DNA of 26,074 bases from Ichthyophonus hoferi (GCA_002751075.1 NAOQ01000472.1:3063-29136), one strand, 5' to 3'. Shown: positions 11,447 to 22,959, counted from the stretch's first letter. Notes: generated from the sequence alone by a model not told the origin. Numbers and translations: made by a program.

Positions 11447-11665
11447 GGAGATACGATTGAGGATCAAGTTATGGGTTCCAAAGGGACATTGGAACTGCTG
11501 GCCTACAGTGACACATTTTGGGTGTCAGTCACCAACGCAAAGAGTACATCGGGATACGCCACTTTCTTTACTGGTAACCCAGTGGATTGGCTCAGCAAAG
11601 GGTAGAGCATATGTACACAGAGTTTTACCGAGTGTTATGTCATTGCCCTTATTACTTGCACTCAG
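11447..11665 (+). mobile_element. Ty1/copia retrotransposon relic, RNase H part
   Basis: A fossil of the copia RNase H end of pol in the same orientation as the reverse transcriptase fragment. Visible pattern elements are LWVPKG, LELLAYSD, NAKSTSGYATFF and VDWLSKG, corresponding to the family's GLWY-KG, L-GYSDADWAG, RKSTSGY and SWSSKKQ blocks, with a weak trace of the STTEAEY block after them. It is broken, with a few breaks. No flanking LTR was recognised downstream. Confidence 0.78.
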
Positions 11666-12246
11666 AAAATAATATCAACAACTTCATAGTCGGTTTGCCC
11701 AGGAATCAATTATCAGGCAGCCACTTTGGATAGGGTCAACCAGTGTTCCGAGATTATGCAAAAAATACCTGTCTACCAAACCAGGGAGCCAGAGAAAAAT
11801 CAAGAGATCATAATAAAATTGGATCTGAGTTTATTTTTATTTCCATTATGAATGTAAACATTTTTTGTTGAAATAAAATATATTCATTGTTTCAATATGC
11901 AACAGTAAATAAAATACATAATTTATTGGACCTTATAATACTATATCATATAGGTTAGGGTACATGAAGATCTAATGTAATAATAATTGCTTTATTTGAT
12001 ATGCCTACAATGTAATGCATGTCTATATATAGAATAATATACCTATAGAAACATAGCACATAATAACAATATTTACACTGGCATATTTGTATATTAGATT
12101 TTAATTAATGCTTAAAACTTAAAGTGCTTAACCACTCTTACGATGCTCCCATTACATCCCTACCAACCAAACAGCTATCTCGTTCATATTGATAAGCTCT
12201 ATAACAGGACCACTATTACTACTATTATTCTGGTAGCTGCACTTAT
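11666..12246. other. 3' flank of the EDR2_C gene; no gene seen
   Basis: The left part may still belong to the copia relic. On the minus strand, possible poly-A signals for the EDR2_C gene read ATTAAA at 12105-12100 and AATAAA at 11996-11991, about 140 and 250 bases after the stop codon. The remainder is AT-rich with no recognisable frame. Confidence 0.5.
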
Positions 12247-15195
12247 TTACATTGAAGTTTCACTCGGCTTTTTCTTTTCATTAGGCATAACAACCAGCCT
12301 GGCGTTTTTTAAGTTGGGTTTGGTCATACGAAACACTCCCCAAATACGTTCAGGTAATGTTTCATCTGAGCGAGCTTCAATCAGCATAGCCATATCGAAG
12401 GTCAAAGTACTAGCATAGTTAATACTCATATCTGCCAATGTACTGGCCAACTGGGAGAAAAGCAAAGGGTTAGATGTAATGTAATGAGATGTATAATAAT
12501 AGTATATAGGCAAAGTGCTTATGCTATAAGGGAGAAATAGGGAAGTAAGGAGCATATCGGAGTTTAGGTAATACATGTATAATAATAATATGTTATGAAT
12601 AATTTCTAATGGTATAAGAATAACCCACAATCAATAAAAGCATTTATAAGCTCCATGCTTAAGCCTATAAATGCACACATATATACATATGCATATACAT
12701 ATTATAATTTACAATAAATATCCTAACTTGATCTCCTTTTTTTAATTATACATGCTTCTCTCAAACACCTACCTTAGATGACCCCGTGTCACACATAATC
12801 TCAAGATAATTTTCTGTAACGTGGTAGCGATGCTTCAATTTTGTAGCATAGAGAACTGGATTGCTTGCACCACATGCCTTTTTAAGTAGCCAGTTGGATT
12901 CGACAATCCGTGGAATAATCTGGTGAAAGACCCATCCTGTGTTAGTATGTATAAGCTGTGCAAGATAGTATGTATATTCCTTAAAAAGATATGTGTAGAA
13001 GTTTACATCATTTGTGTTATTAAGTCCTTTATGGAAGTAAGTAAGTGTGTATGTATGCTTATCTTTTTTTTGAGTGCAAAAAATATCTTTAGCTATCGAT
13101 AAATATGCACAGTATATATATATATATATATATGTTCCCGTATAATATATTATTAATATTTAATAATACTCCTTATAAAACATCTCCAATCAACAGCATC
13201 AACCAATTCGCCACTAAGAGCCTATCCGTTTATACTATACTAAATAAAGAAATACCTTAAAGTGGCTGTTTCTAAATTCATCCGTCCCACTAATAAATTC
13301 TTTCCACAACTTCTTAAACCCTTCGGAGGCATCCTTCAATTTAGTTTCCTCCACTGCCCAGGTACAAGCCATGTTGTATGTGCTGGACTGTAGATAGGGT
13401 AGGGGAATAATAGGGAGGAGGTAGGGAGAAAGAGAGAGAGAAGAAGAGATTGCAAGAAGTAAGGAAAGAAGATAGAACGGGGATAAGTAAAAATAAATAC
13501 ATGAATAATAACACTATATATTGGCTTGAATATTAAATATTCCTATTGATATATATGTTAAATAGAAGGAAAGATGGGTGTGTACGGCATAGGTAGCTAT
13601 GATCATCAACCAATAATATGGATGGGCTGGCCAAGTTACTATGGTTTTTTAAAAATTGTCTTTTTTAATTGGAGGAATTTATACAGGGAACAATGATAAA
13701 TAAGTAATGCATGTAATGGGCAGGAATGTATTGTGTATACGGATGGCTGATAGGCTACAAATGATGTAAGAATAATGGAGCAGAAATAGTACTACTAATA
13801 ATAATAGTAATAATAATAATACTAGTATATACAGTAGCATAGCCCTAACTACAATCTGAAAAATCTATACATTCATTGGTGCGTTATAGAATAAAGCCAA
13901 TCTTCTCCAATTTTTATAATCACTTTAAAATGCTACTGACCTGGAAATGCATCACTATCATGAACCTTGTTTCTCCCGCACCCAATGCCCACTGTACGTA
14001 GCTACCAGTGCTTGATGAAAAATAGTCATAGCGTCCTAAATATACAGAAAAGTGACTGGTTACTCAGTATAGTAATAATAATAATAATAGTTGTCATATT
14101 AATAATAATAATAAATATAGAAGGCTAGGAAAGAATAAACAGTGTATATGCGGGTAAACTAGGGGAAAAGAATCAATTATTAACTATAGATAATGTAGGT
14201 AAATGTTGTAATAAAAATAATATATAAAAATATATACAGTATATGCCCCTTTATATGGGAAAGTTATGATTAATATAAAAGTGCAATATGACAGGTAATG
14301 TTTTGGGGGTGGCTTGAAAATATAGTTACTATTGGCAGTAGAGAGAGAATACGGTGCTTTAGTCATAAGGATAATTTAAATATGTAGGTGTATGCGAGTC
14401 CAGGGAGGTATATGTATGTATAATAGTACGTAAGTATGGATATATAATAGGATGTATGATAACATGATAGCATATATAATATCATATATGTATGTATGAC
14501 GGCATGTATATGTATAATAGCATGTATTATTTCAGTGATTATAGTCAATAAATACACCACTCCCACCCTTTCGATACCAGCCTTTAGACATTATCAATGC
14601 CTATTTTCACCTACCTGGTGTAGTGGTGCGAAATATATCGACATCCAGCAAGGTACAAATGGATTCTAATGATGGTTGTTTAACTTTATCTGCAGCCACC
14701 AATAGAATAACGTGAGTGGTTAGCATGGTTTTGCGGTTTTATATATAAAATGAATGACATTAAGTGTATTGTGTATGAAGGTGTTTAAAGTCTTTATGAT
14801 TGGGTGCAGTTAGCGTGACAGTAGAAAAATAAATATTGTCACTACTCGCTTATTATATATCAGTTCTACACCAATCACAATCAACACTTGCATAGGTGAT
14901 AATATTTTCATTGGATATTTTTTATTAAAAAAATGATTGGACTAGGTAATAACTAACAATTAGGATTCCAAGGACAATTAGGATTGCAAGAGGCCTGCAT
15001 TGACGTCATGCATTAAAAGCAGTGCCATCTAACCAATTAGGATGAAAAATAATTTTCAGTGATAAACATTAACAGTTACGCTAGCTCATTCTATATAATA
15101 AATGAATACTACTGGTAAAACTGAAAATAAAAAGAGAGCAACAGAAAAGAGAAATAAAAAGTAAAAATAGTATAGCATTAAATACACACAAACTT

Positions 15196-15227
<32 letters not shown>

Positions 15228-16408
15228 CTATATTTAAATAAAAAGATACAAATATACATTTATACTTCACACATATATACAAAATCTCAACCAAAATCGT
15301 AGCTATACAGCTATTAAATTAAATTTTATACCTCTGAGATAATTTGGACCACGAATTTTAAAACCTCCAGCAGGAGGTTCGCTCCAACAGTTCAAACCAT
15401 TATCCAAAGGACCTGGAAACAGAAAAGAATGACTTAGAAGGAAATAATATATAGTGCAACTCAATGGGTTACATCAAAATGCTCTGAATCATAGTATATA
15501 TCACCTATTTTTTATTCTTCTGGCTTATTTTCTTATCACTTACATAAGTTGGTATATATATATATATTGCAAGATATATTATGCCCCTTTAAAACACAAA
15601 TCTGCGCTTGTTAAAATTTTAGTTTTCTTTCTAGCTTACATACGTTACTTTATAGTTATCTAGCAGTGAATAAAGGTATAGTATGGTAGTCAATATTATG
15701 GCAGTGTGCTATTATAGTACTATAATATTATGGTATTCTGTAATTATAGTGTGATAGTATTATAATAGAATATTGGTATGGTATGGTATAAACGGTATAT
15801 TAAAATTATAAACTGGAACAGAAATACTGTTTAGCCAAAAAAAAACATGTATAATTATCCAAACTTCTTTCAATTACAGTTCTTCTTCCTTCATGGGCTG
15901 CAGGAATATTAATTTCTAAGGTAGAACCAAATTATAGCAAATTACTTTATAAAAAATTAAAAAATTAAAAAATTCTACGCTTTTAAAAAATAGAGATACT
16001 AATAGTAGTTTTTACCTACACTGAAAATTATAAGGTAGGATGTAAAACAAATATATAGAAATACCACTTATTGATTATTTCAGTTGTTTATCTGTCTTCA
16101 TATGCAAAAAAAATACACCAACAACTGGAGCCTCTCTATTCCTCCTGCTTACTAAATAATAGACTAATAAAAATAATAATTAAATTATAAAATGGTTCTA
16201 AGTCTAAGAACGTAGTCTGTAATCCGCCATCTCCTCTTTACTCACCTCTCCTGAAATCCGTTTCGGTGTCCATGTTAATGCTGCACATGGACCTTATATT
16301 TTTAAGTTGTGTTTCCCCGGTAGTTTTCATATCAGTTGAACTACGGCACATGTCTGGATGAACAGCCAGTCCTCCTGACACTGCTTGCAAATGGTTCGAA
16401 GTACTCAT
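12247..16408 (-). CDS. EDR2 C-terminal domain (DUF1336) protein, seven exons
   Basis: Exons in order on -: 16408-16246, 15412-15332, 14689-14615, 14035-13941, 13387-13256, 12919-12773, 12450-12247, all with GT-AG junctions, giving 298 residues and TAA. From about residue 60 to the end it follows the EDR2_C pattern: NCWSEPPAGGFKIRGPNYL, then LLDVDIFRTTTPG, a GSYVQWALGAG region, SSTYNM, FISGTDEFRNSHFKIIPRIV, a region with NPVLYATKLKHRY, ENYLEIMCDTGSS, then FDMAMLIEARSDETLPERIWG. Plant EDR2 carries PH and START domains before this one; here only about 55 low-complexity residues precede it, so this is a free-standing form. Family knowledge links EDR2 proteins with lipid binding and membranes; the biochemical role of this domain alone is not settled. 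ATG at 16408 is the first in frame with the domain; the 5' flank was not proven to lack a further exon. Introns are purine-rich on +, pyrimidine-rich in the sense direction. Confidence 0.93.
12640..12674. repeat. 9-bp inverted repeat in EDR2_C intron 6
   Basis: GCATTTATA (12640-12648) pairs with TATAAATGC (12666-12674). After one mismatch the next three inner bases (GCT/AGC) also pair. It sits in the intron between exons 6 and 7 and could be chance in AT-rich DNA. Confidence 0.6.
13400..13478 (-). repeat. GA-rich tract (pyrimidine-rich in the sense of the EDR2_C gene)
   Basis: The plus strand reads AGGGAGAAAGAGAGAG and similar purine runs; on the coding (minus) strand this is a CT-rich tract directly before the acceptor of exon 5. 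It mirrors the CT tracts of plus-strand genes. Confidence 0.75.
14066..14118. repeat. (TAA)n trinucleotide repeat
   Basis: Two short blocks of TAA units (14066-14090 and 14098-14118) lie in EDR2_C intron 3, with another similar run at about 13790-13830. They are simple repeats without coding signal. Confidence 0.8.
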
Positions 16409-17599
16409 GTTTACGTTTACGTACAACAACAACGATAATAATAATATAGTTTTAAAATTAAAAAAATAAACAATAATTATACATTCCTAGATTAATAGAC
16501 AATATGCATTATAATAAATCGTAGAAGTATAATAAAGGCATACCAAAGCTTGGTTTGAATGAAAAAAATATCATATATATGCATACATAATATAATAAAG
16601 TAATGCGACGTATTATATTATATTTATATATATGCATACAATGTACTTTAAATCTAAATAATAACAATAGTAATAGCCTGTCTACTGATATCATTATCAG
16701 ATTACAGTTCTACTCCTATTGGTGCATGCCTTCAACTGGCCATATTTATTAGCTAATAAGCACATGATTTCTAAATTCTAAATTTTATAATGTTCAATAG
16801 GAGTTTCAATAAGTTCTGAAACTATATTATAGATATATATATATATATATATTCAATATTTTAAATAATTTTTGCTTTTTAAAAAAGAATAATTTTTTTT
16901 TTAAAGGTATGGTAAATTAAATTATAAATTCTGTAAGTAAAGCGGGGTGAAGTAAGTAAAGCTGTAGATTTTCCGACATGCTTCCATTGGGCCTTGATTG
17001 GTGGGAAGAGTATTTTTAAACATTTAACTGATTTCCTTCATTTTTTGTAATTATTGCGCAACCTTGTAATGTCATTAACAAAGCGCATGCTCATTTGGCA
17101 TAGGAATGTGAATTCTTACTCAATATTAATTTTGATTGATACATAATCAGTAATTATTATTGTTGCTATTTAATTACAATTAGGGATTTTAAATAATATT
17201 TCATTTTAATTAATTCACTAATACTAAAAGTTGTTAAATAAAAACTGATTAGGCATAGATTTATGATAATACAACCTCATTAAAACATTTGTATTAGTGC
17301 GTAGATATAGAAACGTCTTCAAAACAAAGAACTATATTATTGGCTTACAAAAATCTAATCTTGGAATGGAATGTTGCAATATTACATCCAACCTGCCAAT
17401 AGCCTTTAAAGTTTCGAAGCTATTTACCACTTAATTGATTGTTACGGCTGTCATTTTGGCAGCCATTTGATTGCTCACATGCGCATCCATCTCCACGCAC
17501 CACCTATCTATAGACTGTAGCTTATTCTTCATTCATTTTTGAGGTTTCTGTGGCAACTACACCTACACTTTGCCCTAGGTTCATTATAAAAAAATTAAA
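16409..17599. promoter_or_regulatory. Divergent intergenic region between EDR2_C and EF-hand genes
   Basis: Both genes start outward from this 1.19 kb interval, so it must contain both promoters. Two inverted CCAAT boxes (ATTGG at about 16987 and 16999) lie in the string CCATTGGGCCTTGATTGG, and a third ATTGG is near 16718. The core GCGCAT/ATGCGC appears at about 17085 and again at 17479. No clear TATA box is distinguishable in such AT-rich DNA. No protein-coding frame is recognised. Confidence 0.45.
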
Positions 17600-20500
17600 A
17601 TGGATCAAATTGGAAATATGGGTTTGACTAAAGAGGATGCCGACGTAATAGCTGAAGCTTTTGCGGAGGCTGAGGGTGAGGGTATGTTTATCTGATTGGG
17701 AGCACTTGACTGTGAGGCCAAAAAGGTGTTTGTGAACGGATTTTCACGTGTAGCATTCTAGCCTAGCTTAGATTTGATGTAGATGGTTGTGTATGTGTGT
17801 GTCTGTGCGGGTGTATAGGTGTAGGTGTAGGTTTTTAGGTCAATATACGTAATTGATTTCGAAACTTTATGCTTTCATATTTAGGCTTGTATAGATGTGG
17901 TTTGGTATTTATTTATACTTAGTCGAATTCTTTTCTGGTTAGACAAACCATATATTTTTTCTATTTAGTGTTTGTGTGCGGGCACTTATGCATTACAATT
18001 ATATATTACATTCTATAGATTTTTTTTTCTTTTTTTCTGTCTTTTTATATTTTATTCTTTGTTTTTCTTTTTCTTTCTTTTTCTTTCTTGTGTTTACTCT
18101 TTTCATCCCCTCATTCTTGTTTTTATCCACAGATTTCTCTCTTCCTCTCTTTCTTTTTTGGCAATCTTTTTTTGGAATAATAATATTACCATTGTTGTTG
18201 TTACTATCTGGTATATTTAGTTTGTAGTTTGTATCTTCTAAGAGTGTTTAGCTTTATGTTAAGACCCTGTTACTAACGATGGGTTTATAGGCCAAGAGAA
18301 AGAGAAATTCTGGGCGGTACTGCTAGATCCCCAGGTACGCTCCTTAGCCCTCCTTTCCTTTCTCCTTTTTCTCCTTATCATATTTTTCCCCATAGTCTTT
18401 TTTCTTTCTACTATCTAAAGCCTTTTATGTTCTAGCCCTTTACCTGTTTAGTGTTATCTCTCTTTTTCTATCTTCTCTTAAAATATCTAAAACACCATTT
18501 CACCTATATCTATCCATTTTCCCTATTGTATATTCCTATTACCTATCATCCATCTTGGCCTTTACATATTAACATATTCACTAGAAAGTCAGTTAGTTGT
18601 TGCAATACATATACACATATGTTTCAACATTTTTTTTAAATTAAAATACAATTTCACGCCCACCTTATTGCAACCAGCCCCTACCACGGACCTCGCTCAT
18701 GCATTACCACTGCTCTCTTTCTCTCTCTTTTTCTATCTCTCTTCCTCTCTATCTCTTTCTTTCTCTATCTCTCTTTCTTTCTATCTTTCTTTTTCTCCCT
18801 ATTTATATCTCTCGTTCTTTCTATCTTTCTCTTTCTCTATCTCTCTTCCACTTCATATACATGTCCTTTTTTTAATTCATATTTCTTCTGTGCCATATAG
18901 CTTGCATATTTATTCTTTGAATTCTTCCTATCGCTGCCCCCTTTTTGCAGCACTATAGTTATATCCGCATACATACTGTTGTAGCACTCTACATCTCATT
19001 GCATTCAATTATTTAATACCAACTTATATGGTAGGGAGAGGAACTTTCCGCTCGTTTTCAAGAGGTTCTGAAATCAATTTTTGCCAAATTCGATGATGAT
19101 AAAGATGGCCAATGGACTGATGCGAATTTGGTAGGTTAATACTTTACAGTGATCTACAGCCAGTCACTTTATTGCAAAGCTGAAAAAGAGAATGGGACGT
19201 ATGCATATTTATATACGGAGGAAATAAGATAACTGTGTAGTTTATTACAATTATTTTTGTTTTTTTTTTCACGTTATTATTCTCTCTCTCTCTTATGTCT
19301 TTTTTCCCCAACTTTTTTCCCCAATATATCCAATTCCATCCTGTTTAGTTTTACCATATACATATTGATGTTTTTCTCATAAATTCGTATCTGATTTGAA
19401 CCTATCATCTTTCTAGATCACACCGCTTCAACCTTTGCCAGCGTAAAATAAACCAACAATGAACACCTTCCTAATGAACCCTCTTTACCAATCAGAGTGA
19501 TTTTTTCCTTGCAACCAATGGAGAAGCCATTGATCCCGCAGAACTGGAGGAGGCTAAAGACACGTTCTTTGATGGTGAGAAGATGCCGTTGGATAACTTC
19601 ATTGATATGTACTCGTTGCAGACTTGTGGTAAGTCTATACCTTACCATATCATACCCTACTATACTTTACCATACTATATTAGACTAGACATTTGCCTCT
19701 TTTTAAACCTTCTCTTCTCTCTCTTTCTGTCTCCCTTTTTTTTCTTTTTTTTTCCTTACTCTTTCTCTTGTATTATTTGCCTATCTGTCTAGCCTTGTAT
19801 ACAACAATAATACTTCATCTGTTTTAGGTTGTAGCAAATTGTTTAACAATGGGATAAATTTCAATATTTTAAATAATATTTATAAGTGGGTAAACAAAAT
19901 TTAAATATATCTACTTGCTCTATGTTTTTATATTTTCTTTATTTATCCCCGTTTTCATCCCATTCTTTCGTTATATCTCTTCTTTTCTCCAGTTATCAAG
20001 CTCTTTTTTTTCTTTTTTTCTTTTTTCTGATTTAATGTACATTTCTCATCCGAAATTATTGATGTATTCATTGCAATATGAGATATTTCATAAAGGCATC
20101 CGACTGGAAGAATCTGACTATTAAAATATAATATATAGGGATGATTTTTAATACTATCTGTGTATATGAATAACTTTTTAGATACATAATAGTATATGTG
20201 CATCACGTATTTCCATTCTCTTGCCTTATACTTATCTACTTCTCACAATCATAATCACCCAATGTAGAGGGAGTTCACATATAAAGAAAACAAGTAACAT
20301 TACGCAGTAAACATCCATCCACAGATACACCAATCTATTTATAACTATTACATTTTGTGTCTATTGAAGATTAAGCCTACCCATTCTTCTACTGGCTTTT
20401 AGAAGTTGTTGGATTATTTTTTATAGCTTCTTTCTCTGCTCAAGATATCTATCTTTATTCTTGTTTTCTCCATCTTTCACTGCCATACTGTATAAGTGGA

Positions 20501-20620
20501 ATGCTTTTTTTTCATTACATCTTATTATCTTCTTCTATTTTTCTTATAGCTCGACCGGAAGATACTATCGCCGATCTTAAAGCACATGGCTACAATGATG
20601 ATCTTACCGAATCAAAATAA
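17600..20620 (+). CDS. Small EF-hand calcium-binding protein, five exons
   Basis: Exons 17600-17681, 18291-18334, 19035-19130, 19496-19628 and 20550-20620 join to 141 residues ending in TAA. Residues 62-73 form an EF-hand loop, DDDKDGQWTDAN, preceded by an amphipathic helix (RFQEVLKSIFAKF). The Ca ligand positions 1, 3 and 5 are Asp and position 6 is Gly, but position 12 is Asn instead of the usual Glu, which may weaken calcium binding. About 35 residues later FFDGEKMPLDNFIDMY looks like the remains of a paired, degenerate second EF-hand. The ends are acidic and hydrophilic; there is no signal peptide. Exon 1 has two usable donors 6 bases apart (17676 and 17682), adding or dropping two residues. 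Intron 1 ends with TACTAAC at 18271-18277, a perfect branch-site consensus, and AATAAA lies at 20697-20702. Specific family (for example calmodulin-like) not identified. Confidence 0.82.
18009..18175 (+). repeat. T/C-rich tract in EF-hand gene intron 1
   Basis: Runs of TTTTTCTTT and CTTTCTTTTTC over about 165 bases. The two overlapping open frames through it encode almost only Phe, Leu, Ser and Ile and are not genes. The true acceptor is further on at 18290. Confidence 0.85.
18710..18850 (+). repeat. CT-rich (TCTC/TTTC)n tract in EF-hand gene intron 2
   Basis: Repeats of CTCTCTTTCTATCTCTC type for about 140 bases in the intron between exons 2 and 3. It is a simple pyrimidine repeat on the coding strand. 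Confidence 0.85.
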
Positions 20621-22343
20621 GAACCTAGGACATTGTTGTTATGGTAATGCTAGTATAGCCGCGCCTTCCTATGACTGATTGCCGAAAACTTGCAGTAATA
20701 AAGTTTGAAAACCACAATATTTTTTCCAAAATAATCACTTATATCCACCAACTAAAGAGAAATCATGGTTTAACTTATACAGGTTAATATTGATTTGGGA
20801 GGCTACAATTAACAATCGTTCTATTGAAATATAGGACACCTTTCCTCTGGATATTAAACGTGTTGAGAAATATTGTACTCACTGGAGTCAATAGTATAGT
20901 AGAGTATAGTATAGTATAATACAATATAATAAGTATATGCATCTATTAGACCATTGTATTTCTCTTGGCCTGCATAAGAGGCAGCAAGGGCTACTAAGCA
21001 GGGTCTCTCGTGGCACATTGAAGGTGGTGATACTGCTCCTGCTATGCTCGCGTTGTGACACTAAATAGTCACATTGATTTTCTAGTATATTCCATAGCAA
21101 TGAAAAGAATGTACAGAATGTACAAAGCATTTAATTGTATGTAGAGAACTTAAAGCTATACAGATATGAAACCGTCACAAATAATTCTTGGGTTCGAAGT
21201 CCCACATTAAATACACGCTCGGACTAGGTTGTGTCAAGAGAGCAGCTGGATTGCAACTGTATTCAAGAGAAACAAAAACCGAAAAAAAAATTTGAGGTCT
21301 TTTGGGGTTTTATAATGACACATCAAACCTTTGTTCGAGTAAGATTAAAAAGTAGCAATACCCAATTTGATTAACTAGAATTGCGTTCATATTTTACCCT
21401 AGATACCTACACCCAAAGATTTTGTGTCAAAAGTCTTGAATAATATAGACCAGCTAATAGGTACACACAGCCACAATTAAATTGTAGTTGTTACATATAC
21501 AATATACCTCCCGGTAAGAAGCTAAAGGCTTCTGTATACATTCATCAACAGAGAGATTCTAAAGCAGTTAACTAGAGCTTTAGCCTGCCTTCTACCTGAC
21601 GACGATCACCTAATAGAACTTGATACAACAGATACCAGTCCTATTTCTAGTATTTTTTGTAAGACATTTCATGGAAGATTCAAGTGAATTTCCTTTATTT
21701 ACTTCTGATCAGCATCTTTTCCGACCTTTTTATTTTTATTTTTCGTTATGGACTAATTGGGTATTTAAATAACTTCAAGACACATCTGGCCTTGATTATA
21801 GATTTGTATCTATAGCTAAGCAAATGAATGTGACTTGAAATAGGAGTCCGATTGATAGACATAAAAAAAATTCATGTTTACGAATTACCAATTCAGTGTT
21901 ACTATATGCACTCAATTATTACTAAACAGTACTACAGATTGGTATACATTTTGATATGATAACTTACACCGAAATTCATCTCAGCTATCATACGTACTCA
22001 ATTTGGTTGTTATTAAACGCATGTACCTCTAAATACACACTGTCAGGTAAATAAAAAACAAGATTCATCATATTTCAGCAGGGAAGCAAAGTTATGATTC
22101 AATAAAATATTTTTAAAACAGAAATATTTAATTAATTTGGCATTGCTTTAGATAGCTATAATCATTTAACATTGACAGCAGTATTATCAAATATGTTGTA
22201 GTCTGGGAAAATATTTAGTGAAATCTATTGGTGTTAGATGGCAATCTTATCAAAATTGAACCAGCCAATGGCAGAGGCCTCGCGACTATATTATAAGCCA
22301 TTTCAGATTCTATGTTTTGGGGTCCAGATTATATAACTGATTG

Positions 22344-22384
22344 CTTAGGCATCCTCCTGCCTAAGACAAGTCCTGCCGACTTGT
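22344..22384. repeat. Two perfect hairpins back to back (double hairpin)
   Basis: Hairpin 1: CTTAGGCA (22344-22351), loop of 6, TGCCTAAG (22358-22365). Hairpin 2 begins at the very next base: ACAAGTC (22366-22372), loop of 5, GACTTGT (22378-22384). Both stems are perfect, and the element is more GC-rich than its surroundings and is followed by an A/T-rich run. The arrangement recalls the double-hairpin elements described in fungal mitochondrial DNA, but no relation is shown. Confidence 0.85.
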
Positions 22385-22788
22385 TTAATAATAAAAATAT
22401 GTCTTATTGTATTTGTACTCCGTGTACGTAAAGGGATGCGTTAAGACGCCTCTTAATTAAATATTTCCTCTCCTTCTAAACGAATATTGGTTACAGGGAC
22501 GCTCCCGCTCTATTTTTTATTCCCAACAAATACATTGACCATAGTAATCAGTAATCACATACTAATGTTTTGAGTTCAACGACTTGATCTGTGCTACACA
22601 TACATGCCATATGCATATATTATAAAATATAAAGAGTTCAAAGAAAAATTCTAAGGTCATTTTAAAAGGCAGCTTGATAGCATGTGTGGTACAAATACCT
22701 ACTAGTATTATAAATAATTAAGGTTGTAATCCCAATCCATTATATGAACGAGTAAGTCAATGCAAGGTCATCGGTATAAAGAAGGGCA

Positions 22789-22959
22789 ATGGTTAAAATT
22801 AAGATCCTGGATGGGGTTTGGCGTAGAAACTCGGAGTTTAATGAACGCATTATTTCCGTAAAGTCAGATAGTTACAGAGAGGTTATAATACCAAACATTG
22901 TATATGATTACTTCAAATTGATACTTTACCAACTCATAAAAACCTTTATTAGACCATAA
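22789..22959 (+). CDS. Small unassigned ORF, 56 codons
   Basis: It begins MVKIKILDGVWRRNSEFNER and ends IRP then TAA. The composition is mixed, basic and hydrophobic, with an aromatic-rich middle (IVYDYFKLILYQL) that could be a helix; it is unlike the low-complexity frames elsewhere. There is no family I recognise and no splice context was settled. It may be a real small protein, an exon of an unrecognised gene, a relic, or chance. Confidence 0.2.
   Translation: MVKIKILDGVWRRNSEFNERIISVKSDSYREVIIPNIVYDYFKLILYQLIKTFIRP

Noticed and set aside
12451-12630. Upstream extension of the last EDR2_C exon on -
   Set aside because: It is intron read in frame (Tyr/Leu/Ile rich), and the domain pattern begins exactly at the CCCAG acceptor next to 12450.
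14184-14566. Two open frames on - within the EDR2_C gene
   Set aside because: They lie in intron 3 and encode low-complexity Ile/Tyr/Thr from TA and TAA repeats.
20888-21130. 80-codon open frame on -
   Set aside because: The end is a translated pentanucleotide tract, and the rest has no recognisable domain or splice context.
21130-21211. Possible tRNA: GGTTCGA-like B box at 21191 with weakly pairable ends about 75 bases apart
   Set aside because: The T stem would have only four pairs around an 8-base loop, there is no A box in the right place and no anticodon arm forms.
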